Shown here: positions 31,131-41,363 of the stretch, one piece after another | How positions within the stretch are numbered: the stretch's first letter is position 1 | Layout of the letters: each line of letters starts with the position of its first letter | Virus record (IMG/VR): IMGVR_UViG_3300034980_000365 | Coordinates: 1 to 52,307 of that record | Source: a virus | Direction: 5' to 3' (one strand) | Length of the DNA stretch: 52,307 bases | Notes under the pieces: generated by a model | Told to the model about the DNA's origin: nothing | The model's database searches: none | What the model saw: the letters and a program-made list of their open reading frames with translations, nothing else | Position numbers and translations under genes: made by a program

Positions 31131-32029
31131 TGGACTTTTCATTGATAGAGGATAACGAAATATCACTTGCCGGTGATAGTGGGAAAAGTTATACGTTCAC
31201 TTTTCGATCAGATATAAAGAAGTCTGACAAATTGCCAGTACTAATGCCGACAAAGGATCACCTTGCTTTATTAAAGCATAACCTTAAAATTTTGAAAAGT
31301 TCCGGAGTTATAGAAGACATACAATTAATTATTATAGACGATAGGTCAACAGAAGATATATGTGGATTTTGTTCTTCTAATAACCTGGGCTATATAAGAA
31401 TTGATAATGATTACGGTTTTAATTATTCCGTGAGTATGAACATCGGCGCTTGGTTTCTTTATAATCTTGGATTTCACACATGTATGTTTTTAAACAATGA
31501 TTGTTATATACACAATAGAGACTTCTTAAAAGAGTTTTTAAAAAGGCATTATGATACCGAGTCTGATTTGTCTGGGATTAAATTATTGTATCCTGAGTTT
31601 AGACTGGCTTTCCACAAAAAAATTAACAAACTTATGGGTAAAGTTCAATTTGGTGGTGGGGATTTTTTTGATCGCGCAACTTTAATGCAGCCACGGCATT
31701 ACGCAAGAGGGGCATTTTCTTCACATCCCTATGCCAATAGAGATAGTGATGAACTTTTCGTAACAGGTGCTTGTAATATTGTAGACTTAGAAACCTTTAT
31801 AGAGCATGGTGGTTATAATGAGAAAATGCCAGCCTCTTACCAAGATGTATGTTTATCTTTAGAGTACAGACGTAATAATAAAAAAATTTCATACTTTGGA
31901 AAAGATATTTTCTTCTATCATGAAGAGACTTTAAGTAGACGTGGTGAGAGTCAGCTTGAAAGATATTCGCTTTTAAATTATCAAAGAATGGTGAAGGAAC
32001 TAAATAGTGAAGATATCGGCATCGTATAA
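31130..32029 (+). CDS. GT2-type glycosyltransferase
   Basis: 299 residues with a GT-A fold: LPVLMPTKDH, QLIIIDDRST, FLNNDCYI near the donor site, then LFVTGACNIVDLETFIEHGG and YQDVCLSLEY, as in GT2 rhamnosyl- and galactosyltransferase-like proteins. It overlaps the cupin stop by one base and the next gene by 23. Confidence 0.75.
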   Translation: MDFSLIEDNEISLAGDSGKSYTFTFRSDIKKSDKLPVLMPTKDHLALLKHNLKILKSSGVIEDIQLIIIDDRSTEDICGFCSSNNLGYIRIDNDYGFNYSVSMNIGAWFLYNLGFHTCMFLNNDCYIHNRDFLKEFLKRHYDTESDLSGIKLLYPEFRLAFHKKINKLMGKVQFGGGDFFDRATLMQPRHYARGAFSSHPYANRDSDELFVTGACNIVDLETFIEHGGYNEKMPASYQDVCLSLEYRRNNKKISYFGKDIFFYHEETLSRRGESQLERYSLLNYQRMVKELNSEDIGIV

Positions 32030-32780
32030 TGTATTTGACGGAGAGGAACTTTTAGAAAAATCTATTTCTTCTATAAGAGATTCGGTTGACTTTATATCAG
32101 TTGTTTATCAAACTAAATCTAATTTTGGAAACAAATGCTCACCTGACCTAGAAGGTATTTTGTATGACTTGAGAGACAAAGGCGATGTGCAGGAATTAGT
32201 AAAATACATACCTAAACTCAATTTAAAACCACATAGTAATGAGTTGATAAAAAGAAATATAGGTTTAAATTTAGCAAAACAAAATTCATGCACGCACCAT
32301 ATGTCTTTAGATTGTGATGAGTTTTACATACATAAAGAATTTGAAAAAGCAAAACAAATCATATTAGATGAAGACATAGACTGCGCCATATGTGGTATTC
32401 AATCTTACTATAAAGAACCAACAATAATAATAGATCCACCAGACCCAACACTTGTTGCGATGATATATGAAATAAATAGTTATTCAGAATTTAAACTAAA
32501 TCAAGATCTTGGATATGATAAAATCGACCCCACAAGAAGAATAAAAAGTACGAAGGTCAAGAAATTTGAAAGAGAGGAGTTGTTGATGCATCACATGAGC
32601 TATATCAGAAAAGACATAAGATCAAAAGCTGAAAATTCTTCAGCAAGGTGTAATTTTGAAAATGAAATAGATATTTTTGTTGATTACTTTAATAACTATA
32701 AAGAAGGAGACGCGATGATCCTTGGATTACCGTGCTTATATTATAAAACTAAACAATCAAAAAATATATTCGGACTATAA
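32007..32780 (+). CDS. GT2/GT92-like glycosyltransferase
   Basis: 257 residues. SASYNVFDGEELLEKSISSI and SLDCDEFYIHKEF show a nucleotide-diphosphosugar transferase, the D-x-D-like DCDEF placing it near GT2/GT92 families. The start is GTG (32007), supported by AAGGA upstream. Acceptor unknown. Confidence 0.65.
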   Translation: MKISASYNVFDGEELLEKSISSIRDSVDFISVVYQTKSNFGNKCSPDLEGILYDLRDKGDVQELVKYIPKLNLKPHSNELIKRNIGLNLAKQNSCTHHMSLDCDEFYIHKEFEKAKQIILDEDIDCAICGIQSYYKEPTIIIDPPDPTLVAMIYEINSYSEFKLNQDLGYDKIDPTRRIKSTKVKKFEREELLMHHMSYIRKDIRSKAENSSARCNFENEIDIFVDYFNNYKEGDAMILGLPCLYYKTKQSKNIFGL

Positions 32781-32781
32781 C

Positions 32782-33669
32782 ATGAAAATACTGTTTATTT
32801 CAGATTTTTCTTTGGATCATTCGCCTGGAGGCGCGCAGAGAAGTAATGACATCATAGTAAAAACCGGGGTTGAATTAAAGCATGATGTTCATAGTATGTA
32901 TCATGATAGCAACTTAAAGATTATCGATCTAATAAAACTTATTGGGGATCATAAATATGATTATATCATTTCTTCAAATTTAGAATTGTTATCAAGACAA
33001 GAAGGACTTATCGATCTACTATATATGATGCCGAATCATATTAGGTTAGAACATGATATGAACCTATATCTAGACGATGAATCAAGGTTTAAACTATTTT
33101 CTAATTGCCATAAGACGTTTTTTCTTACAGAGTATCACCATCAAAAGTTTCGTGACTTCTACGGTGACTACTTTCAAAATGTGGAAATTGTGGCCGATCC
33201 TATTGACATCTCTGTTTTCTATGATTTCGGTAAATACAGAGAGGATGTTACTCTATACACTGGATTTATGCATAATTTTAAAGGCACAAATGTATTTATA
33301 AACCACGTAAAGGAAAACCCAGGTAAAAAGTTTATAGTCGCGGGGTGGGGTCCGGATCATTTGATGAACCAGATAAAAGATTTAGAGAATGTGGAATATC
33401 TTGGGAAGATAGAGTATGAACAAATGCCCGAAGTTTACAACAGGGCGTCCTCTGTCTTTTATAAGCCTAATATGTATGAACCCTTTTGTCGGTCAGTTGG
33501 TGAGGCTATTCTCTGCGGTGTTCCAAATCTAGTTGTGAATGATATTATTGGCTGTGTTCATGAAGAATCTAGATTAGGATTTGATGAATTTAAGAGTGCG
33601 TGTAATAATGCTGCCGATAACTTTTGGGGGATTATAGAAAATGATTTCAATAGTATGCACCTATCATAA
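32782..33669 (+). CDS. GT-B glycosyltransferase (GT4-like)
   Basis: 295 residues from ATG 32782, one base after the previous stop; the longer reading to 32722 overlaps the neighbour's coding frame. GT-B features are FISDFSLDHSPGGAQRSND, VTLYTGFMHNFKG, KFIVAGWGPD and the donor loop YEPFCRSVGEAILCGVPNLV. Gene order with its GT2 neighbours indicates stepwise assembly of one glycan. Confidence 0.75.
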   Translation: MKILFISDFSLDHSPGGAQRSNDIIVKTGVELKHDVHSMYHDSNLKIIDLIKLIGDHKYDYIISSNLELLSRQEGLIDLLYMMPNHIRLEHDMNLYLDDESRFKLFSNCHKTFFLTEYHHQKFRDFYGDYFQNVEIVADPIDISVFYDFGKYREDVTLYTGFMHNFKGTNVFINHVKENPGKKFIVAGWGPDHLMNQIKDLENVEYLGKIEYEQMPEVYNRASSVFYKPNMYEPFCRSVGEAILCGVPNLVVNDIIGCVHEESRLGFDEFKSACNNAADNFWGIIENDFNSMHLS

Positions 33670-34468
33670 TAGAAAAAGTCAGTTTATTACAACCCTCAAT
33701 ACTATTAAATTTCAGATAGAGAATAGTGATTTAGAAGATGTGGAAGTTATATGCGTAAATCACAATAGTAGTGAAGAAAATAATATAGATGATTTACAAA
33801 AAGACTTTAATTTTCTAAAAGTAATAAATTTAGATACAAATACTAAAAATCCATGTATACCATACAATGTTGGTTTTAGTAATGCTGTTGGTGATAAAAT
33901 CATAATTCAAAACGCTGAATGTTGTCATATCGGAAATATCATACAAAAAACTTCTGAACGCCTTAAGGAAGACAATTACTTATCATTTGCTTGTTTTTCT
34001 GCTGATCTTATGACATCAAATTTAATAAAATCTATAATAACATCTCGTAATGAAAGTTCAGTTGAGGTTATAAAAAATAAAGTCTACTCTTTACCCCAGA
34101 CAGGCCCAGGGTTTTTAAGTAACTCTTGGTATAACCACTCTAGATTTTCGCCCAGAAATTTGCATTTTACAACAGCCATAACAAAAAATAATTTAGACAA
34201 ACTTAAGGGCTTTGACGAGAGGTACGCTATTGGGATGGACTATGATGATGACGATTTCATCATGCGTGTTAATAGATTGAATCTAGAAATAGTCAATATA
34301 GACGATCCATTCTCTGTACATCTTCACCATTCCAGTTCGTATAATAATTTTATAATTGAGGGCAAAGCATATTCCCCGAATGACTTAAGAATTATAAACC
34401 TTCACGTATTTAATAAGGCGAAGGGTGAGTCATTAGTTACCGCTGAATGGAATCATTTCTATGGCTGA
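33641..34468 (+). CDS. GT2-type glycosyltransferase
   Basis: 275 residues: ISIVCTYHNR opening, a QNAEC in place of the usual D-x-D, and LKGFDERYAIGMDYDDDDFI as in GT2/GT7-type C-termini. It overlaps the previous gene by 29 bases. The loss of the first acidic D-x-D position is unusual, but the DYDDDDF block could bind metal. Confidence 0.7.
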   Translation: MISIVCTYHNRKSQFITTLNTIKFQIENSDLEDVEVICVNHNSSEENNIDDLQKDFNFLKVINLDTNTKNPCIPYNVGFSNAVGDKIIIQNAECCHIGNIIQKTSERLKEDNYLSFACFSADLMTSNLIKSIITSRNESSVEVIKNKVYSLPQTGPGFLSNSWYNHSRFSPRNLHFTTAITKNNLDKLKGFDERYAIGMDYDDDDFIMRVNRLNLEIVNIDDPFSVHLHHSSSYNNFIIEGKAYSPNDLRIINLHVFNKAKGESLVTAEWNHFYG

Positions 34469-35318
34469 TATACCTAAAAACTTTAATGTGTTCTGGGGTG
34501 GCGGAACATTATCTTTTATGAATCTTTTGACTGTTATAAGTTTTCATGAACATAATCCAGATTGGAAAATAAATCTTTTTAGACCAAAAGTATTAAAAAG
34601 TTTTTCATCAGTATTGTGGACAACCAAAGAACAGTCTCATAAGCTAGAATGTAAAGATTATTTTAATGAGTTAGTAAATTTAGATTTTGTGGATGAAATA
34701 GAATTAGACTATGATTTTTTAAGTTATAGTTATCATCATCCAGTAATAAAGTCAGACATGGCGCGGTATAAGATAATGAGTACATATGGAGGGCTATGGT
34801 CTGATTTTGATATAATTTATTTAAATTCAGTAGATAAACTAATAAAAACCAACGACAAATGTAATTTGTTTGTTAGTTATAGTTCTTGTCGGGAAAAATA
34901 TCACAGTATAGGATTCTATATAGCCACTAAGGATAACCCATTTTTTTTAAATTTAAGTGCCGCAGTAGAAACCTATAAAGACGCAAAGGCTACAGACTAC
35001 CAGTATTTTGGCAGATTGTTTGTTGAGAGCTTTTTTAGAAACTTTGAATCCTTAAGTTTACTCGAAGGCTGTATTGCATATAATTTAAGTAGTGATATAG
35101 TCTATCCAATCAAGTATAACGATTTGTCAAAAATTACAAGTGTAGATTACGAATTAGTAAAAGAAGATAGTTTAACCGAAGACACTGTAGGAATACATTG
35201 GTTTAATGGCGGCAATTCTGTTAGGCGAAAGATTGACGAGATAGATAAAGAATATAAATCAGATAAAACCTTAATGGGATATTGTTACAATAAGTATGAA
35301 GAATATATTAACAATTAG
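34461..35318 (+). CDS. GT32-type (capsular polysaccharide-like) glycosyltransferase
   Basis: 285 residues with the sugar-transferase DXD region: VIKSDMARYKIMSTYGGLWSDFDIIYL (split over residues about 95-120). S-D-x-x-R-Y...GG-x-W-x-D-x-D is the GT32/OCH1-like and capsular polysaccharide synthesis signature. Later GIHWFNGG is also typical. It overlaps the epimerase by 23 bases. Confidence 0.72.
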   Translation: MADIPKNFNVFWGGGTLSFMNLLTVISFHEHNPDWKINLFRPKVLKSFSSVLWTTKEQSHKLECKDYFNELVNLDFVDEIELDYDFLSYSYHHPVIKSDMARYKIMSTYGGLWSDFDIIYLNSVDKLIKTNDKCNLFVSYSSCREKYHSIGFYIATKDNPFFLNLSAAVETYKDAKATDYQYFGRLFVESFFRNFESLSLLEGCIAYNLSSDIVYPIKYNDLSKITSVDYELVKEDSLTEDTVGIHWFNGGNSVRRKIDEIDKEYKSDKTLMGYCYNKYEEYINN

Positions 35319-36372
35319 TGGAATTAGACCTGACTTCATAAGAATGTCGGAGGTCTTTCGTCGATTAGATGAATGCTCCAATATAGATCATCAATTGATA
35401 CATACGGGTCAGCATTTTGATAAGATGCTATCCGATATATTCTTTGACGAATTAGATATTAGATCTCCAGATTTTAATTTAGAGATAGGTGGTCCCGGCA
35501 AGGAGCATTTTCACCAAAACGCGGAGTTGACTGTCAAACTTATAGAGCTTATAAGAAAACAAAATCTAGATCCTGATTTAATTTTATTCTTGGGTGACTC
35601 TAATTCTGTTTTGGTTGCGCCATCCTTAGCCAAAGAAGGGTATAAGGTTGGTCATATTGAAGCTGGTATGAGATCATACGATAGGAGGATGCTAGAAGAA
35701 ATAAATAGGACGGTTTGTGATCATTCTAGCGAACTATTGTTTACATATCATGATGATTATACGGAGAATTTAGTTCGTGAAGGTATACCAAGACACAAGA
35801 TATATAATGTCGGGAACACAATAGTTGAAGTTGCAAATAAGTTTAAGGAAGATATTACCAAGATAGAGAAAAAAAGAGACCACATACTGCTGGATATTCA
35901 TAGACCTGAAAATTTTAAATGCCCAAAAAGACTACAGAGAATATTTGATATTGTAAACTATCTAAGTAGAAGTTATTCAATACCATGTATTTCTTTAAGG
36001 TTTCCACGAACTTATGATTTTATATCCAAATTTGGTATAAATACACACTCTATTGAACCAGTAGAGCTTATGTCATATAAAACATATCTACAGACAGTAT
36101 ATGATTGTAAGTTTATAATTTCTGACTCAGGAACCGCTCAAGAAGAACCCGCCTTATTTAAAATACCTGTTTTAGTTCCAAGAGATTTTACTGAAAGACC
36201 TTTATCATATCATACATTTTGTTCAAGGAAGCTGTGTTTGGATAGTGCTAGTATGTCTAATGATACAATTGATTATCTAGATACTGCGGAACAAAAAATG
36301 AACCCTAAATGGTTAGGGGTTGGTGATACATCGGACAAAATAATATCTATACTGGACAATAAACTTAAATGA
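35296..36372 (+). CDS. UDP-N-acetylglucosamine 2-epimerase
   Basis: 358 residues, full WecB-type enzyme: SGIRPDFIRM, FLGDSNSVL, GHIEAGMRSYD, LEEINRTV, DIHRPEN and SDSGTAQEEPALFKIPVLV followed by RDFTERP. Family members interconvert UDP-GlcNAc and UDP-ManNAc, or hydrolyse to ManNAc for sialic acid. Given the NeuA-like and GT29-like genes on the other arm, a sialic acid precursor role is possible. The classic GTRP/GDT motifs read GIRP/GDS here. Confidence 0.85.
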   Translation: MKNILTISGIRPDFIRMSEVFRRLDECSNIDHQLIHTGQHFDKMLSDIFFDELDIRSPDFNLEIGGPGKEHFHQNAELTVKLIELIRKQNLDPDLILFLGDSNSVLVAPSLAKEGYKVGHIEAGMRSYDRRMLEEINRTVCDHSSELLFTYHDDYTENLVREGIPRHKIYNVGNTIVEVANKFKEDITKIEKKRDHILLDIHRPENFKCPKRLQRIFDIVNYLSRSYSIPCISLRFPRTYDFISKFGINTHSIEPVELMSYKTYLQTVYDCKFIISDSGTAQEEPALFKIPVLVPRDFTERPLSYHTFCSRKLCLDSASMSNDTIDYLDTAEQKMNPKWLGVGDTSDKIISILDNKLK

Positions 36373-37130
36373 CTCAAAAATCTATTAAAATAGTAGTGCC
36401 TGTATATAATTGTGAAAAGTGGATTTCTAAAACCATAACCAGTATAAAATCGCAAACACATGAAGATTTTGAATGTTGCATTATAAACGACATGTCTACA
36501 GATAATACGGCAGATGTAATACAAGATTCTATTGATCTTGATAGAAGATTTAAATTTATAGATAATACAGAAAAGAAATATGCATTGAAAAATATATATG
36601 ATGGCATTAAATTTATAAGTAGTAATGACGAAGATATTTTAACAACGGTTGATGGTGATGATTGGTTGGCTCACGATCATGTTTTGGAAACTGTATATAA
36701 TGTCTACGAATCTACCAGTTGTTTGATAACATATGGCAATTTTTGTGAATATCCCTCTCAAAAAAAACACTTGGCATTCTCTACACCATATGATCAAGAT
36801 ATTATAGATAATAACACCTTCCGGAATACAGAATGGAAAGCTTCTCATTTGAGAACTTTTAAAAAGAAATTATGGGATAGAATAGATGTAGACGACCTTA
36901 TTAATCCAAAAACAAATGAATTTTATGAAGTGGCTTGGGACTTAGCTTTTATGTATCCCATGTTGGAAATGGCAGGTAATAGAAGTGAAAATATAAGTGA
37001 AGTTTTATACATATATAATAAAGAAAATCCTTTAAGTGATATGTACATAAAAACACAAGAACAAATTTCTATTGCCGATGATATAAGAAATAAAAATAAA
37101 TATTCAAAGGTAGATTTTGATGATAAGTAA
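36369..37130 (+). CDS. GT2-type glycosyltransferase
   Basis: 253 residues with a classic GT2 A-domain: KIVVPVYNCEKWISKTITSI, CCIINDMSTDNTADVI and TVDGDDWLAHDHVLE (the D-x-D). It overlaps the epimerase stop (ATGA) and the next gene by 14 bases. Confidence 0.82.
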   Translation: MTQKSIKIVVPVYNCEKWISKTITSIKSQTHEDFECCIINDMSTDNTADVIQDSIDLDRRFKFIDNTEKKYALKNIYDGIKFISSNDEDILTTVDGDDWLAHDHVLETVYNVYESTSCLITYGNFCEYPSQKKHLAFSTPYDQDIIDNNTFRNTEWKASHLRTFKKKLWDRIDVDDLINPKTNEFYEVAWDLAFMYPMLEMAGNRSENISEVLYIYNKENPLSDMYIKTQEQISIADDIRNKNKYSKVDFDDK

Positions 37131-38358
37131 ATTGTTTAAATGGAATAGATTTGATTTACCAGCCAAATATCTATATGCTAAATTTAGACAAAATAAGATT
37201 AATTCTGATTTTGGTTTAGAAATATATAAAGAACATTTGAAGTTATGGAACGGATTTAAGGAATTTGATAACCCAAATAAAAATACATTTGAAGCTTTTA
37301 AGTTGGATTTTGATAATTTAATTGATGATATTAATTCTTTTGGATTTGATGGTGATAAGTCTAAAATTGTAATAGATGAAGATGGTTATTTAGTGAATGG
37401 TGCGCATAGAACTGTAGCTTGTGTGGTTAATAATGAAGAGGGCGTATTTCAAGTGGGGGGCGTTGGTCAAAAAGTGTGTGATCATAATATGTTTAGAAAT
37501 ATGGGCCTATCAGAATTTTATATGGACGCTATGGCATATGAACTTTCTAAATTGAATACAAATATGTTTGTAGTTTCTATATTCCCCAGAGCAGTTGGTT
37601 CTGAAAATGAAGTTGAGAATATTTTGGATGACTGTGGTAATATAGCTTACAAGAAAATTGTTAAGTTAAATCCCAATGGGGCTTTTAATTTGATGAGGCA
37701 AATGTATTATGGTGAAGAATGGGCAGGTGAGGCACATAATAATTGGCCGGGACTTAGAAGTAAAGCTTCTCTTTGTTTTACTAATGATAACCCTCTGAAA
37801 GTTTATTTAGTTGAATTTGATAATGTTGATATAGCACAAGAAACAAAATTAAAAATTAGAGATATATTTAAAATACAAAATCATTCAGTACATATTAATG
37901 ATACACACGAAGAAACTATTAGATTAGCTAGAGTTTTATTAAATGATAATAGTATTCATTTTATGAATAATTCTGATTCACCCCCATATCAAAGTTTTCA
38001 AGAACAATTAAATTATTTTAAGAATTGGATTATACAAAATGGGTTAGATATTGAAGATTATTGTGTCTCTGCTAGTTCTATATTATCTATGTATGGTCTT
38101 AGAGAGGGTTATGATTTAGATTATCTTCATAATGGTTTAGTGATACAAGGTCATAATATGGTTCATAGCCATAATGAATATGGAATTGATAAATACCATA
38201 CGCATAGAGATGATATAATTTATAATCCGTCCAATCATTTTTATTATGATGATATTAAATTCGCATCATTAGATGTTGTCAAACAACTAAAACAAAAAAG
38301 AATGGAACAAAAAGATATTAAAGATATAAAATTAATTGATGGGGTAATTAATGTTTGA
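37117..38358 (+). CDS. ParB-like plus nucleotidyltransferase-like protein of unknown function
   Basis: 413 residues, apparently two domains. Residues about 60-110 contain IDEDGYLVNGAHRTVAC, like the ParB/sulfiredoxin-type nucleotide-binding pocket. Residues about 316-338 read CVSASSILSMYGLREGYDLDYL, an S-S-x(n)-D-x-D arrangement of the nucleotidyltransferase fold (D333, D335). The central part (190-260) is unassigned. The setting in the glycan island suggests a sugar or phosphate transfer role. I do not recognise the family. Confidence 0.55.
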   Translation: MMISKLFKWNRFDLPAKYLYAKFRQNKINSDFGLEIYKEHLKLWNGFKEFDNPNKNTFEAFKLDFDNLIDDINSFGFDGDKSKIVIDEDGYLVNGAHRTVACVVNNEEGVFQVGGVGQKVCDHNMFRNMGLSEFYMDAMAYELSKLNTNMFVVSIFPRAVGSENEVENILDDCGNIAYKKIVKLNPNGAFNLMRQMYYGEEWAGEAHNNWPGLRSKASLCFTNDNPLKVYLVEFDNVDIAQETKLKIRDIFKIQNHSVHINDTHEETIRLARVLLNDNSIHFMNNSDSPPYQSFQEQLNYFKNWIIQNGLDIEDYCVSASSILSMYGLREGYDLDYLHNGLVIQGHNMVHSHNEYGIDKYHTHRDDIIYNPSNHFYYDDIKFASLDVVKQLKQKRMEQKDIKDIKLIDGVINV

Positions 38359-39118
38359 TTTAAGTAAATATGTAACTATTTCTATGACGACTCACATATT
38401 ACCATCGACTGATATAATAGAGGAATGCATTGCATCTATTCGGGATAAATTTATAGGCATAGATGATTGTAAATTTGTAATTTATTGTGATAGTAGAATA
38501 GTTGACTCAACTAAAATATCATATGTAGAAAATTTAAATAAGTTAGAAAATGTAATAGTAGAAGACATATCTCACAGTGGTTTACAATCAAATTATATTA
38601 AAGGAATAGTTGATTCTTCTACACCTTTTGTATTTTGTTGTGAACACGATTGGATTTTTCTCAGAGAAATTGATTTATCTAAACTCATAAAAACTATGTT
38701 GGAGTATGATTTTATAAATTTTGTTAGATTTAATAAAAGAGATAATAAATATGCGCATATAAATAATCCCGAAGCAGGCGATACTTATTTTTGGGAAACT
38801 TATATAGAAGATGAACCCGATGTTAAAGAACAACAACTTATGAAAACTGATGCTATTGCTACCCACCCACATATAATAAGGGTTAGTAAATTTATGAATG
38901 ATTGGTTTGATATAGCAAGTAAACCAGGGCCGATGACTGGACAAGTAGAAGTCAATCTATATAATAGATATACAAGTATTATAAAACGAGATGGTTTTAC
39001 AAAAGCACAGAAAGATTGGGGTATCTACAATTATGGTGGTAGAAATGAAAAGAAAATAATAACACACTTAGATGGAAGTAATCATTATGTAGTAAATACA
39101 TTAGACAAGGAGTTATAA
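38351..39118 (+). CDS. Putative GT-A glycosyltransferase
   Basis: 255 residues. TISMTTHILPSTDIIEECIASI opens a GT2-like fold, and FVFCCEHDWIFL may serve as the donor-metal segment in place of D-x-D. It has a MTGQVEVNLYNRYT tail region. It ends one base before the dehydratase start. Assignment rests on fold-like features only. Confidence 0.5.
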   Translation: MFDLSKYVTISMTTHILPSTDIIEECIASIRDKFIGIDDCKFVIYCDSRIVDSTKISYVENLNKLENVIVEDISHSGLQSNYIKGIVDSSTPFVFCCEHDWIFLREIDLSKLIKTMLEYDFINFVRFNKRDNKYAHINNPEAGDTYFWETYIEDEPDVKEQQLMKTDAIATHPHIIRVSKFMNDWFDIASKPGPMTGQVEVNLYNRYTSIIKRDGFTKAQKDWGIYNYGGRNEKKIITHLDGSNHYVVNTLDKEL

Positions 39119-39979
39119 ATGATTAAAATAGAAAATGGTAAAAAATATTTAGTAACTGGTGGTAGTGGATTTTTAGGTGAAGAATTAATTAAAAGAATTA
39201 TATCAAAAGGTGGTGAAGTTGTTACTATCTCAAGAGATGAAGGAAAGTTAATTAAGTTAAAACAGAAATATCCATCTATTGAAATATTAACAGGTGGTAT
39301 ATGTGATGAGTTTGATGTTCATCAGTCTATGAGTGGAGTTACTGGAATATTTCATTTAGCAGCATTTAAGCATGTTGGATTAGCAGAAACTCAATCAAGA
39401 GAATGTACTAAATCAAATGTTATAGGTTCTATTAATATTTTAGAACAAGCTGTTAATAATAATGTAGAGTTTGTATTAGGTATAAGCACTGACAAAGCTG
39501 CTCAAGTAGCAGGTGTATATGGTGCCACTAAATACATTATGGAAAAATTATTTCAACAATTTGAAAGAAATTATCCAAATACAATATTCAGAATAGTTAG
39601 ATATGGTAATGTTTTATACTCAACAGGTTCTGTTTTATGTAAATGGAAAAAACTTCTTGAAGAGGGAAAAGAAGTTGTTGTTACTGAACCAGAAGCTACA
39701 AGATATTTTTGGACAATAGAACAAGCTGTTGATTTGATAGAGCAGTGCATGTCAGAAGCTACTGATTCATATCCATTTGTACCAGAAATGAAGTCGATGA
39801 GTGTTAGAGATTTATTAACAGCTATGTCTGAAAAATATTTGTTAGAAGGAGCCGAACTTAAAATAAAAGAAATCGGTTTACAACCAGGTGAGAATTTACA
39901 TGAAAAAATATTAGAAGCCGGTAAGTATTCAAACGAAGTTGAAAGATTTACAATAGAAGAAATTAAGGGGATGATTTAA
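39119..39979 (+). CDS. UDP-GlcNAc 4,6-dehydratase-like (PseB/CapD family)
   Basis: 286 residues, extended SDR: YLVTGGSGFLGEEL (NAD-binding), HLAAFKHVGLAE, GISTDKAAQVAGVYGATKYIMEKL (catalytic Tyr-Lys) and FRIVRYGNVLYSTGSVL. Polysaccharide-biosynthesis type dehydratase/epimerase acting on UDP-GlcNAc; the PseB type leads to pseudaminic acid. Product stereochemistry cannot be decided. Confidence 0.8.
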   Translation: MIKIENGKKYLVTGGSGFLGEELIKRIISKGGEVVTISRDEGKLIKLKQKYPSIEILTGGICDEFDVHQSMSGVTGIFHLAAFKHVGLAETQSRECTKSNVIGSINILEQAVNNNVEFVLGISTDKAAQVAGVYGATKYIMEKLFQQFERNYPNTIFRIVRYGNVLYSTGSVLCKWKKLLEEGKEVVVTEPEATRYFWTIEQAVDLIEQCMSEATDSYPFVPEMKSMSVRDLLTAMSEKYLLEGAELKIKEIGLQPGENLHEKILEAGKYSNEVERFTIEEIKGMI

Positions 39980-40701
39980 TGAATATTTTGATACCAATGG
40001 CTGGAGCGGGTTCAAGATTCCAAGAGCAAGGGTATGAGTTACCAAAACCACTAATTGATGTTTGTGGTAAACCAATGATTGAAAGAGTAATTGAATCTTT
40101 AAGTAGTGAAAAAATTGAAACTAATTTTATTTTTGTAGCACAACAAGAACATCTGGATATAGGATTGAGAGATTATTTACAAGATAAAGGTTCAATAATT
40201 ACAATTAATGAAATGACTGAAGGTGCAGCTTGCACTACATTGTTAGCACACGAGCTTATTGATAGTGATTATGAATTGGTTATTGCAAATTGTGACCAAT
40301 ATTTACAATGGAGTTTTTATGATTACATAACATATTCACGATTGTATGATGGATGTTTAGTTACATTTAATTCCACTAACCCACATCATAGTTATGTCAA
40401 AGTTAAAAAATCATTAGTAACCGAAGTAGCAGAAAAAATTGTAATATCGGACAAAGCGTCTGCTGGTATTTACTATTTTAAAAAAGGTAGTGAATATGTA
40501 AAATCTGCAAACCAAATGATTGACAAGGACATTAGAACAAATAATGAATTTTATATTTGTCCTGTTTATAATGAGTTACTTGATGGTGATAGTAAGGTAT
40601 CCACTTATGAGTGTGATGTTAATAACAAACATATGTTGGGAACACCTGAAGAGTTAAGAATATTTTTAGATAAAATTGAAGATGAAGAGGTTAAGATATG
40701 A
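39979..40701 (+). CDS. Sugar-phosphate nucleotidyltransferase
   Basis: 240 residues. ILIPMAGAGSRFQEQGYELPKPL is the NTP-transferase start (G-x-G-x-R and PKP), with IDVCGKPMIERV after. Makes an NDP-sugar or a related activated alcohol. Substrate unknown. It is coupled by one base to the dehydratase and by ATGA to the SDR gene. Confidence 0.8.
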   Translation: MNILIPMAGAGSRFQEQGYELPKPLIDVCGKPMIERVIESLSSEKIETNFIFVAQQEHLDIGLRDYLQDKGSIITINEMTEGAACTTLLAHELIDSDYELVIANCDQYLQWSFYDYITYSRLYDGCLVTFNSTNPHHSYVKVKKSLVTEVAEKIVISDKASAGIYYFKKGSEYVKSANQMIDKDIRTNNEFYICPVYNELLDGDSKVSTYECDVNNKHMLGTPEELRIFLDKIEDEEVKI

Positions 40702-41363
40702 ATAAAAAAATATTAATTTTTGGTGGGGAAAGTGATATTGCTACAGCAGTCAAAGATATGAATTCTGATACTATTCAAATTCCATATAAAGAATGTGATG
40801 TTAGAGATTCTGAACAAATATCAAAATGGTTAAGAGAACATAAACCTGATGTTGTTGTTAATTGTGCTGGGGTATCAAATGTTCAATTGGTAAAAGATTC
40901 AAATATAGACAAGTGGATACAAGAGATTGATGTTAATTTAGTTGGTAGTTATAGAATAGCTAGAGAGTGTGTTCAATTAGGTATCAACACTATGATATTT
41001 ATAGCTTCGGTAGCTGGTAAGTATGGAAAACCAGAACACAGCGGCTATTGTGCTTCTAAAGGTGGAACTATATCATTGGTTCAATCTTTGGCTTTTGAGG
41101 GCTACGATGCCTATTCTATTAGTCCTGGTAGAGTGGACACCAAAATGAGAGAAATGGACTATCCAGGTGAAGACCCAAGAACAAGACTGACTACAGATGC
41201 AACAGCTTCGGTTATATTTGATTGCATTAATGGTAGATATGAACCAGGTGATAACATCATTTATCGCAAAAGAGGTTTTAGAACTTTAAGAAGAATAGAT
41301 AAAGGTCAGCCTTGGAAAAAATATTTAAATGTTCAACCATACGGAACACCGAAAGAAATATAA
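40698..41363 (+). CDS. Short-chain dehydrogenase/reductase
   Basis: 221 residues: KILIFGGESDIATAV (nucleotide-binding), VVNCAGVSN (NAG), SVAGKYGKPEHSGYCASKGG (Ser-Tyr-Lys) and SPGRVDTKM. It forms a three-gene unit with the dehydratase and nucleotidyltransferase. It probably reduces the sugar intermediate or makes the activated alcohol. Confidence 0.78.
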   Translation: MNKKILIFGGESDIATAVKDMNSDTIQIPYKECDVRDSEQISKWLREHKPDVVVNCAGVSNVQLVKDSNIDKWIQEIDVNLVGSYRIARECVQLGINTMIFIASVAGKYGKPEHSGYCASKGGTISLVQSLAFEGYDAYSISPGRVDTKMREMDYPGEDPRTRLTTDATASVIFDCINGRYEPGDNIIYRKRGFRTLRRIDKGQPWKKYLNVQPYGTPKEI

